From Alphaproteobacteria bacterium (GTDB taxonomy: Bacteria; Pseudomonadota; Alphaproteobacteria; UBA8366; Aestuariispiraceae): 38,026 bases of DNA. Both the position numbers and the translations under genes were made by a program. Numbering within the stretch: the first letter of the stretch is position 1; each line of letters begins with the position of its first letter. The stretch spans positions 1 to 38,026 of the forward strand of contig SPJV01000019.1 of NCBI GenBank assembly GCA_006844765.1, in the 5' to 3' direction. The notes below the pieces were generated by a model. The model searched no databases. It was not told the origin of the DNA and was given only the letters and a program-made list of their open reading frames with translations. Shown piece after piece: positions 31,498-38,026 of this stretch.

Positions 31498-32428
31498 GGC
31501 TGCGGCTGGCCTCTAGGGCTTGGCTTACCGTCAGAGATTCCAACTGTTCAACGCGTAGAATTTCAACGGCAGGGCCGCGCTGAGCACATAGCGCTGGGTT
31601 AGAAGCGTGGGAATAGAGTACGACGGAGCGACAGCCGGCGGCGGCGGCCAGATGCATGGGGCCGGTGTCATTGCCGATTGCAAGGGTTGCGGCACGCGCC
31701 AGGCTCGCAATTTCCATGATACTGGTCTGGCCCGTCAGGTCGATGCAGGCTGACGCGGCTTCGGCGATTGCTGTCGTGGCCTCACGGTCCGCACCGGCCC
31801 CCAACAGAACCGGCGTAAGATTTAACTCATCCTTCAGCGCGGCTGCGAATGCTGAGAATTGTGCCACCGGCCAGCGTTTATCCGGTCGATGCGCCGCCCC
31901 ACCGGGTACAAGAAGGGCGAAACCGTCCGGTAAGGCGAAACGGGTAAGGTCTGCTTCCATCCAGTCGGTATCCGGCGGCGGAACATCGGCGATCCCTGCC
32001 ATCGCGAGCTGTTCCCTCTGGCGCTCCACAGTGTGCATGTCATCGCGTTTGGGATTGGCATGCGGATGCGAACAGCCGGCGGCAATGCCGGACATCGGGG
32101 GGCGGTGCGGCCACATCAACTTCCAATAATGGCCAGACCTATCGGATGTCTGAAGATCGAAGATGAAATCAAACTGTCCATCCAATAAACGCCGACGCAG
32201 CCTCCAGTAACCGGCAGGGCGGCGCGGCCTTTCGTCGATTTCGATCCGGTCGAAATATCCGGACCGTTTCGCTAACTCCGCGAAAGGCTTCGTTGTCAGA
32301 AGCGTGATTTGGGCATCGGGATGGGCGGTGCAGATTGCCTGAAATGGTCCCAGGGCCTGGACGAAGTCGCCCAGCGCACCAAGCTTGATGACAAGAATAC
32401 GCCGCATCGGGGAAGGCAGTGGGTTCAT
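31469..32428 (-). CDS. GT9 glycosyltransferase (heptosyltransferase family)
   Basis: A 319-residue GT-B fold protein of the ADP-heptose:LPS heptosyltransferase family. The N-terminal domain opens RILVIKLGALGDFVQALGPF, and the nucleotide-sugar half has LLVPGGAAHRPDKRWPVAQF and the GT9 hallmark AIGNDTGPMHLAAAAG. Members add heptose or other sugars to the LPS core at the cytoplasmic face of the inner membrane. ATG 32407 (MRRILV) is an alternative start; neither start has a strong SD. It follows the GT4 gene by 23 bases on the same strand, suggesting an LPS/glycoconjugate operon. Confidence 0.88.
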   Translation of the reverse strand: MNPLPSPMRRILVIKLGALGDFVQALGPFQAICTAHPDAQITLLTTKPFAELAKRSGYFDRIEIDERPRRPAGYWRLRRRLLDGQFDFIFDLQTSDRSGHYWKLMWPHRPPMSGIAAGCSHPHANPKRDDMHTVERQREQLAMAGIADVPPPDTDWMEADLTRFALPDGFALLVPGGAAHRPDKRWPVAQFSAFAAALKDELNLTPVLLGAGADREATTAIAEAASACIDLTGQTSIMEIASLARAATLAIGNDTGPMHLAAAAGCRSVVLYSHASNPALCAQRGPAVEILRVEQLESLTVSQALEASRSLTNHPSVPE

Positions 32429-32451
32429 CGGGCGGCTTTTTGGGAAGAAAC

Positions 32452-33705
32452 TCAGGCGGCCGAGCGGACCGGCGGGGCCGACAATAGCTCGTTATACAAG
32501 GACAAAGTGGCCTCGCACATGGTGAGCTTGGTAAAGTTCGACCGGGCATTTTCAATGCCTGCCGCGTGCAGACGCTCCCGGTCTTCGGCCTTCAGCGCCA
32601 AGGCTTCATCCAAGCATTGGGTTAATTGTTCGACATTGCCGGGCTCAAACAGCCATCCATTGGTGCCGGGGGTGATCTGCTCTGGCGCGGCGCCGTGGCT
32701 GGGTGCGATCACCAATCGCCCCATGGCCTGGCCTTCCACCGCGACGCGGCCAAAGCCTTCCGGGTCTGTCGACGCTGAAACAACGATATCGGCCAGCTTC
32801 AAGGCTGCGGGCATATCATCACAGTCGCCGACGATATGAACGGAGCCATCGACCCCCAGCTTCTCGGCCAGGGCTTCAACCTCCCGCTGATAGGCATCCC
32901 GTTTCTGGGCGGATCCAACCAGGAGGCAGCGCACAGGTCCATTCTTCAGTCTCGCCAAGGCCCGGATCAGGAGCAATTGCCCCTTCCATCGGGTCAAACG
33001 GCCCGGCAGCATCACCACCGGCACCCCGTCCGGCAACCGCCAACGGTCGGCGAGACGAATCACACGCTCGGCAGACACCTTCTCCGGATCAAAGCGCTCA
33101 ATATCGATGCCACGATGAATGACACGCAGCGCCGCCCTGTCGCATTCATAGTTCTGCAAGATATGCCGGCGCACATGTTCGGAGATGCAGATCACTCTAT
33201 CCCCGCGAGTCATCACGGAGTTGTAGTACCGTTTCAGCGGATTGTTGAAGTTATAGGTGGCGTGAAACGTCGTCATGAAGGGCGTGCCGGTCTTTCGGCT
33301 CGCCCAATAGGCGGACCAGGCAGGAGCGCGGCTGCGCGCATGAACGATCGCCACATTTTCCCGCTGAAGGATCTCGGTCAACCGCTCCGCATTTCGGCGC
33401 ATGGTGAAGATATTCTTAGAGGCGAGCGGGAGTTCGATATGCTCAACACCGGCACGGATCAGTTCGCGGACCATCGGCCCGCCTTCTGATGCGACGAGAG
33501 AGCGGAACCCTGCATTCGCAGCCGCGACGCCCACATCGACGGCACCACGTTCAACCCCGCCGGTTACAAGCGACGGCAATACCTGAAGCAGAACCGGCGC
33601 GTTCGGGTCGACGCTCGATGCGGCCTGTACACTTTCGGCCGGCACACTTTCGGCCTGCGCGTCTTCCTGCGCTGCTGCTTCTGTGTTGGATTGCTGGTCG
33701 GTCAT
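32452..33705 (-). CDS. GT4-family glycosyltransferase
   Basis: A 417-residue GT-B protein, started at ATG 33705; longer upstream reading would run into the divergent hydrolase gene. The first 37 residues are Ala/Gln/Glu-rich and probably disordered. The acceptor domain begins VLLQVLPSLVTGGVERGAVDV. The donor domain has PVVMLPGRLTRWKGQLLLIRAL and the GT4 E-x7-E motif within DPEGFGRVAVEGQAMG. GT4 enzymes use nucleotide sugars for LPS, capsule or glycolipid synthesis; the sugar is unknown. It is the first gene of a pair with the GT9 gene. Confidence 0.9.
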   Translation of the reverse strand: MTDQQSNTEAAAQEDAQAESVPAESVQAASSVDPNAPVLLQVLPSLVTGGVERGAVDVGVAAANAGFRSLVASEGGPMVRELIRAGVEHIELPLASKNIFTMRRNAERLTEILQRENVAIVHARSRAPAWSAYWASRKTGTPFMTTFHATYNFNNPLKRYYNSVMTRGDRVICISEHVRRHILQNYECDRAALRVIHRGIDIERFDPEKVSAERVIRLADRWRLPDGVPVVMLPGRLTRWKGQLLLIRALARLKNGPVRCLLVGSAQKRDAYQREVEALAEKLGVDGSVHIVGDCDDMPAALKLADIVVSASTDPEGFGRVAVEGQAMGRLVIAPSHGAAPEQITPGTNGWLFEPGNVEQLTQCLDEALALKAEDRERLHAAGIENARSNFTKLTMCEATLSLYNELLSAPPVRSAA

Positions 33706-33780
33706 AGTTAGTCTAGCCTGAAGCTCACATCTAAAGGCCTCCACGACGGTAGAGGCTGTTTCAAAAAGGTAGAGGCAACC

Positions 33781-34545
33781 ATGCCCCAGTCTATCCGGGA
33801 ACTGCCACTCTCCCAAACTCAAAAAATCGCATATCGGCAACGGCTTGGAAAGTCTGCTGGATGCGATGGAGCGCCGCAGCCTGGTATTCTGTTCTGTGGC
33901 GGCTTTCATTCGGATATGGAAGGCACCAAGGCCACGTTTCTGGATGACTGGGCCGCGCGGCAGGGGCGCAGCTATACCCGCTTCGACTATCGCGGTCATG
34001 GGGCATCTTCCGGGCGGTTTGTAGATGGGACGATAGGCGACTGGTTTTCTGATGCAAAAGCGGTCCTGAAAAAGGTTTGCGAGGGCCCGCAGATCGTCGT
34101 CGGATCCTCCATGGGGGGGTGGATGGCATTGCTGTTGGCCAAGGCAATGCCGGAACGGGTGGCGCGGCTGGTTTTACTTGCTCCGGCCCCGGATTTTCCT
34201 CGAAAGCTGATGTGGCCAAGCCTTGATGCCGAAGCCCGCGCGGCGTTGGATCGGGACGGGGTTTGGCATCGCCCCTCTGAATTTGAGGATGATGCCTATC
34301 CGATTACCATGAAGTTGATTGAGGAATCGGCGGCCCATGAGGTGCTGGATGGTTCCCCGATTGCGTTCGATGGCCCGGTGCGCATCCTACACGGGCTTAG
34401 AGATGAGGTCGTGCCCTTGTCCCATGCGGAACGGTGTTTGGGGGTTGTGACATCTGATGATGTCTTGATGACGGTTTCCAAATCCGGTGATCATCGACTG
34501 TCGACGGATGAAGACTTGGCGCGCCTGATCGCGGCAATTGGATAG
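33781..34545 (+). CDS. Alpha/beta hydrolase, ABHD10-like
   Basis: A 254-residue alpha/beta hydrolase with a full triad: S110 in the GSSMGG nucleophile elbow, D208 in HGLRDEVVP and H238 in SKSGDHRLS. The oxyanion region CGGFHSDMEGTKATFLDDW and RFDYRGHGASSGRF match the ABHD10-like group, whose mammalian member is a depalmitoylating and acyl-glucuronide esterase; bacterial relatives have unknown substrates. No signal peptide, so cytoplasmic. It is divergent from the GT4 gene with a 75-base gap. Confidence 0.9.
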   Translation: MPQSIRELPLSQTQKIAYRQRLGKSAGCDGAPQPGILFCGGFHSDMEGTKATFLDDWAARQGRSYTRFDYRGHGASSGRFVDGTIGDWFSDAKAVLKKVCEGPQIVVGSSMGGWMALLLAKAMPERVARLVLLAPAPDFPRKLMWPSLDAEARAALDRDGVWHRPSEFEDDAYPITMKLIEESAAHEVLDGSPIAFDGPVRILHGLRDEVVPLSHAERCLGVVTSDDVLMTVSKSGDHRLSTDEDLARLIAAIG

Positions 34546-34560
34546 CGTGAGAAACTGTGG

Positions 34561-35415
34561 TTACAGCATGGCTTTCAGGGCTGCGCGATATTCCGGCCAT
34601 TTCAGTTGGACGCCGAGTTCTTCCTTGATGCGGCTGTTATCAACCCGTTTGTTATCGGCGTAGAAGCTGCGGGCCATCGGGCTCAATTCCGCCTGATCGA
34701 AGGGAATCTCCGGCGGCGGGTCAATACCGAGTAACGTGCAGGCATAGGTGATGACATCCTGCGGCGGTGCGGCGGCATCATCGCAGACATTATAGGCTGC
34801 GCCTGGATTTGGGCGTAGCACCGAGGCTTCCAAGATCTGCGCGATATCATCGATATGAATTCGACTGAAGACCTGTCCCGGCTTCACGACGCGGCGGGCG
34901 CGGCCCTTGCGGACCGTGTCCAACGCGCTGCGACCCGGACCATAGATCCCTGCGAGACGGAAGCAATGGGCTTGGGTCAGTGATTGCCACTCGGCCTCAG
35001 CAGACACACGGCGCTGACCGCGCTCTCCTGTGGGTTCCAACGCGCTGCCCTCATCCACCCAGCCGCCCTGGCGGTCGCCATAGACCCCGGTCGTCGATAG
35101 GTAGCCAACCCATTCGAATGGGCCTGCCGCAGCGATGTCTTGGGCGTGCTGATTCAGGACCGGGTCCCCGTCGGCATCCGGTGGGACGGATGAGAGCAGA
35201 TGTGTGCTCCCCTTTAGAGCGGCTGTTGCATCCAAAAGAGGGGTGTCACGGTCGAATATAAAAGCCTCTATGCCTTCATTCGCCAAGAGCACGCGTTTTT
35301 CCTCTGACCGGCAGGTTGCTGCAATCCGGTATCCACGTTTTCGCATGCGATCCGCAAAGGCCTTGGCCGAGAAACCGAAGCCGAAAATGAACAGTCGTTT
35401 GGATGTATCAGACAT
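34561..35415 (-). CDS. Atypical SDR-family NAD(P)-binding protein (YeeZ-like)
   Basis: A 284-residue Rossmann protein started at ATG 35415; a longer frame would extend into the divergent TPR gene. It opens RLFIFGFGFSAKAFADRM with G-x-G-x-x-A. It has the YLSTTGVYGDRQGGWVDE block and a substrate-side region HIDDIAQILEASVL and GAAYNVCDDAAAPPQDVI, as in NAD-dependent epimerase/dehydratase relatives (YeeZ, YbjS type). The classic YxxxK is incomplete (Y without the following Lys), so dehydrogenase activity is uncertain. It is convergent with the hydrolase. Confidence 0.85.
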   Translation of the reverse strand: MSDTSKRLFIFGFGFSAKAFADRMRKRGYRIAATCRSEEKRVLLANEGIEAFIFDRDTPLLDATAALKGSTHLLSSVPPDADGDPVLNQHAQDIAAAGPFEWVGYLSTTGVYGDRQGGWVDEGSALEPTGERGQRRVSAEAEWQSLTQAHCFRLAGIYGPGRSALDTVRKGRARRVVKPGQVFSRIHIDDIAQILEASVLRPNPGAAYNVCDDAAAPPQDVITYACTLLGIDPPPEIPFDQAELSPMARSFYADNKRVDNSRIKEELGVQLKWPEYRAALKAML

Positions 35416-35479
35416 AAAGGCGAGGTGGCCTGTCGCAGGGGGCTTGTCAAGGCCACCCGGGTCAAGCGAGGTTAGCGGC

Positions 35480-36259
35480 ATGAGAATGCACGTGATGAAA
35501 TTCGGGCTTGGGCCCCTCTTCCTTCTGTTGCCTGCTGTCTTTCCGCAGGCAGGCTCAGCGCAGGGCATCAATGAGCTCAATCAGCGCGAATACCGCGCCT
35601 GTGTTCGACAAATCGATATCGATCCCAATGACGCCTTTGAGAAAGCCCTGGCCTGGCAGGATTTGGGCGGCGGGGCGCCGGCCCAACATTGTGCGGCTGT
35701 AGCACTCATGCGCCTCGGCCATTATCGGGAAGCGGCGACTCGTTTGGAGGCCATGGCCAAGGGCATGCCCGATGACACGCCGCCCAGTGCCGTGGCTGGT
35801 GTCCTGGCGCATTCGGGGATCGCCTGGTTGGAAGGCGGTGATGCGGAGCGGGCCTATGCCGTGCAAACCTCCGCATTGGCGCTGACACCGAAAAATCCGG
35901 ATATTCTGGCTGACCGGTCCATGACGCTCGCCCAACTGGATCGGTATTGGGAAGCGGTTGACGATTTGACCCGTGCTCTGGACGTGGATGACTCGCGGGT
36001 GGATCTGCTCGTCCTGAGAGCGAGTGGCTATCGCTTCATCAATGCCGATGATTTGGCATTGGAAGACTTGGAGCGCGCGTTGACCCTCGATCCCGGCCAT
36101 CCGGAAGCATTACTGGAACGCGGCATACAACGACGCCTTGTCGGTGATTTAGATGGCGCGCGGGCGGATTGGCTCGAACTCATCCGGTTGCATGATGGCC
36201 GCCCGGCGGCGGAGATGGCCAGACGCAACCTGGAAAAGCTAGAACTCGGGACCGAATGA
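35480..36259 (+). CDS. Exported tetratricopeptide-repeat protein
   Basis: A 259-residue protein, started at ATG 35480 (GAGG 8 bases upstream; ATGs at 35486 and 35495 are alternatives). The signal peptide contains LGPLFLLLPAVFPQAGSAQG. Several TPR units follow: PNDAFEKALAWQDLGGGAPA, CAAVALMRLGHYREAATRLE, GIAWLEGGDAERAYAVQTSA, DRSMTLAQLDRYWEAVDDLT and DLALEDLERALTLDPGHPEA. Expected in the periplasm, where it would act as a protein-interaction scaffold. The partner is unknown. It shares a divergent 64-base promoter gap with the SDR gene. Confidence 0.85.
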   Translation: MRMHVMKFGLGPLFLLLPAVFPQAGSAQGINELNQREYRACVRQIDIDPNDAFEKALAWQDLGGGAPAQHCAAVALMRLGHYREAATRLEAMAKGMPDDTPPSAVAGVLAHSGIAWLEGGDAERAYAVQTSALALTPKNPDILADRSMTLAQLDRYWEAVDDLTRALDVDDSRVDLLVLRASGYRFINADDLALEDLERALTLDPGHPEALLERGIQRRLVGDLDGARADWLELIRLHDGRPAAEMARRNLEKLELGTE

Positions 36260-36268
36260 TCCTGAAAC

Positions 36269-36306
36269 CAGACGGGTGAATTCATGACGATACCCACCGC
36301 CGTCTG
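36269..36306. terminator. Possible hairpin between convergent genes
   Basis: CAGACGG (36269-36275) and CCGTCTG (36300-36306) pair over 7 bp around a 24-base loop, between the ends of the TPR and enolase-superfamily genes. No T-run follows on either side, so the call is weak. Confidence 0.25.
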
Positions 36307-36353
36307 TCCCCAATGCATTGCGCGCCAACGCACACCTTCTCATGAGGGCGCGG

Positions 36354-37490
36354 TCACTCTACGACCGCAACCAATTCTCCAAGCGCATCAGGGATTAGCT
36401 GTAATCCCAATCCCGGCGCGTCGGAAGCTGTTATCGAACCACCGTCCCGTTTTGGGTAGCCGGTCGCGGTTGAATGGCCGACATAGTCCGTCAAGTCCGT
36501 GTAACACAGCAGATAGCGCGGGTCCGTGCTGGCCGCGAAATGCAGCAGGGCGGAGGAAACGATCTCGCTTCCCCAGGCATCATCAGGAACAACCGTAAAT
36601 CCCAGGTCGAGCGCCAAGTCGCGCATCTTACGGGCTTTGGTTAAGCCGCCGACCCGGGCAATCTTGATCGCGACGATATCCATGGCGCCTGCTTGATAGC
36701 CGCGGATCAGGTCTTGCGGTGTTTCGATGACCTCGTCCAGTTTGACAGGCAGGCTGCAGTGCTTGCGGAAGGTGATGCATTCCTCCCATGTGACGCACGG
36801 TTGTTCGAAGATGACGGGTTGGTCCTTCAATGCATTCGCGGCCCGGATCGCCTCATGCAGCGTCCAATTGCCATTGGCGTCGATGATGATCGCCTCGCCC
36901 GATTCCCGGGTTCCTGCAGCCGCCTCGATCTGTTCGATCTCATTATCGATATGGCGGTCCGCATTCTTGCCGGGTTTCAGCTGAAAGTGCCGGAAGCCCG
37001 AACGTCGCGCGGCCTGGCAGCCTTGGACAACGTCACCCGGGGTGACTTCCGCGTTCGGCGGATAATAGATTGATCGATAAAGCGGTGCCTGTCCCGAATA
37101 CCGCCCCCCCATCAACTCGCATATTGGACGTCCCGTCGCTTTGCCCATAATGTCCCAGAGCGCCATGTCCAAAGGTGTCTTGATATATAGATCATCCTTA
37201 AAGACGCGATCCCAGCGGCGGTTCAGTTTCTCCACCTGAAAGGGGTCCTCTCCAATCAGGCCTTTTGCAATGATCGGAACGCCGGCTGCCGCGCCTTCGG
37301 CGAAGCCGCGCATATAATGGGTGCCGATCGTGCAGACTTCGCCCAATCCCGTAATCCCGGTATCGGTTTCGACCTGCACGACGACAGCGTTATAGGTGTC
37401 TGTTTTCTTGAATCTCTCGGCATCATCACCACCACCGATACCCTTGGACGGTAGGCCCACCATATGGACGGAAATGCGGGTGATTTTCAT
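36354..37490 (-). CDS. Enolase-superfamily enzyme (mandelate racemase/muconate lactonizing group)
   Basis: A 378-residue enzyme with the N-terminal capping domain (KITRISVHMVGLPSKGIGGG) and a TIM barrel (PLDMALWDIMGKATGRPICELMGG). Catalytic bases are K172 (FQLKPG) and K276 (VAIKIARVGG). Metal ligands are D204 (IIIDANGNW), E229 (IFEQP) and D252 (VKLDEVIE). Both barrel lysines are present, as in MLE-type proteins and the hydroxyproline-betaine epimerase and cis-3-hydroxyproline dehydratase families, which it resembles from memory. It abstracts a proton alpha to a carboxylate; the substrate is not fixed. No transporter or regulator lies adjacent. Confidence 0.88.
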   Translation of the reverse strand: MKITRISVHMVGLPSKGIGGGDDAERFKKTDTYNAVVVQVETDTGITGLGEVCTIGTHYMRGFAEGAAAGVPIIAKGLIGEDPFQVEKLNRRWDRVFKDDLYIKTPLDMALWDIMGKATGRPICELMGGRYSGQAPLYRSIYYPPNAEVTPGDVVQGCQAARRSGFRHFQLKPGKNADRHIDNEIEQIEAAAGTRESGEAIIIDANGNWTLHEAIRAANALKDQPVIFEQPCVTWEECITFRKHCSLPVKLDEVIETPQDLIRGYQAGAMDIVAIKIARVGGLTKARKMRDLALDLGFTVVPDDAWGSEIVSSALLHFAASTDPRYLLCYTDLTDYVGHSTATGYPKRDGGSITASDAPGLGLQLIPDALGELVAVVE

Positions 37491-37782
37491 GGTGGATTGT
37501 CCTTTGTCTCTTAAACCAGGGACAATAGCCTAGCCGCCTTGCCGTGGCAGGGCTGCAGTAACGCGACGCAAAATGCTTCCAATGCGATCTTCGAAGGGGA
37601 AGGTGAGGCTAATTGATTGATTTTACGTCAATGGTTGCCGCGCCCAAATTACATTTGGCGCCGACACGGTATCTTCTGACGGCAATCAGGTTGTGCTTCC
37701 GACGGTCCTCGCCCGTCATTCAATTCTGGCCAATCCGTCATAACGATCTAGTATCTTTCGGAAGATAGGGAGGATTAAGTAG
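37491..37782. promoter_or_regulatory. Divergent intergenic region upstream of phhB
   Basis: These 292 bases separate the enolase-superfamily gene (minus) and the pterin dehydratase gene (plus). The notable element is a small hairpin TATCTT-TCGG-AAGATA (37752-37767), immediately before the phhB SD (GGGAGG), which could modulate translation. I recognise no RNA gene. Confidence 0.4.
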
Positions 37783-38026
37783 ATGGTGGAACGGCTTGAT
37801 CTCGCGGCGCGCTCGGAATTGTTGGGGGATATCCCGGAATGGGGTGCGGTCGCTGGCCGGGACGCCATCCAGCGCAGTTTCAAGTTCAAGACATTCAACC
37901 AAGCCTTCGGATTCATGACCCATGTCGCGATGATGGCGGAGAAGCTGGATCACCATCCGGAATGGTTCAATGTCTATAATCGGGTTGATGTCACGCTGAT
38001 CACCCATGACTGCGATGGGCTGTCCG
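37783..38026 (+). CDS. phhB: Pterin-4a-carbinolamine dehydratase, 5' part
   Basis: The first 81 residues of a gene running off the right end. The ATG at 37783 has GGGAGG with 9-base spacing. The sequence contains QRSFKFKTFNQAFGFMTHVA, then KLDHHPEWFNVYNRVDVTLI, the family signature with active-site histidines (HH before PEW, and the His in FMTH). The enzyme dehydrates 4a-hydroxytetrahydropterin to recycle the cofactor of aromatic amino-acid hydroxylases, and some members act as folate or moco scavengers. No phenylalanine hydroxylase gene is seen in this window. Few residues are missing (normal length about 95-110). Confidence 0.9.
   Translation, partial: MVERLDLAARSELLGDIPEWGAVAGRDAIQRSFKFKTFNQAFGFMTHVAMMAEKLDHHPEWFNVYNRVDVTLITHDCDGLS

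Noticed and set aside
37617..37631. FNR-like box TTGAT...GTCAA upstream of phhB
   Set aside because: The half-sites are five bases apart rather than four and the second half is imperfect, so it does not fit the FNR/Anr consensus.
1..38026. CRISPR array, tRNA or mobile element
   Set aside because: No regularly spaced direct repeats, no cloverleaf with a T-loop consensus, and no transposase or integrase motif seen on reading both strands.

Overview
This looks like a chromosomal segment of a free-living, fairly GC-rich alphaproteobacterium, most likely Rhodospirillales-like and possibly marine. That is an inference from gene content: a dnaE2 (imuC) mutagenic polymerase, a folate-linked dimethylglycine/sarcosine-type dehydrogenase, a CyaC-like redox adenylate cyclase, and dense gene packing with short SD-led gaps. 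I saw no rRNA, tRNA, CRISPR array, transposase or integrase. Both ends cut through genes: dnaE2 on the left, a pterin-4a-carbinolamine dehydratase on the right.

Left part (1-9.0 kb): the 3' part of dnaE2 and an amidase-signature hydrolase, then a 456-base gap with one doubtful short secreted ORF. Next come three minus-strand transcription units: a TetR regulator with a downstream NTF2/SnoaL-like gene, which share a near-identical AT-rich operator; an aldehyde dehydrogenase followed by an AlsS-type thiamine-diphosphate enzyme, with a strong hairpin after them; and a small secreted protein.

Middle part (9.3-19.3 kb): an 811-residue FAD/folate demethylating dehydrogenase; a run of poorly characterised exported proteins (a 143-residue protein, an NTF2-like putative lipoprotein, a 33-residue lipoprotein candidate); an ornithine-cyclodeaminase-family pseudogene with one in-frame stop; a VOC protein; a WYL-like/TerB-like protein; a hotdog thioesterase; an EamA transporter; and an RTX protein with an exact-length 50-residue internal duplication.

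Housekeeping core (19.5-26 kb): a minus-strand run of a hypothetical gene, purD, a two-helix membrane protein, pmbA/tldE and a cupin, closed by a clear intrinsic terminator. Divergent from it are xseA and a translationally coupled M23 endopeptidase.

Right part (26-38 kb): a tightly coupled GldA/GldF/GldG-like ABC operon on the minus strand; divergent from it, a three-module protein (four-histidine membrane anchor, [2Fe-2S] ferredoxin, class III adenylate cyclase), which is the most interesting gene here. Then come two envelope glycosyltransferases (GT9, GT4), an ABHD10-like hydrolase, an SDR protein, an exported TPR protein, an enolase-superfamily enzyme and the start of phhB.

Functionally the window mixes DNA metabolism (dnaE2, xseA, purD), envelope work (M23, GT9, GT4, GldAFG, RTX) and catabolism of small amines or acids (DMGDH-like, thioesterase, enolase superfamily, ALDH/ALS, decayed OCD). 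The cyclase would link respiratory redox state to cAMP. Substrates of most catabolic enzymes cannot be fixed from sequence alone.
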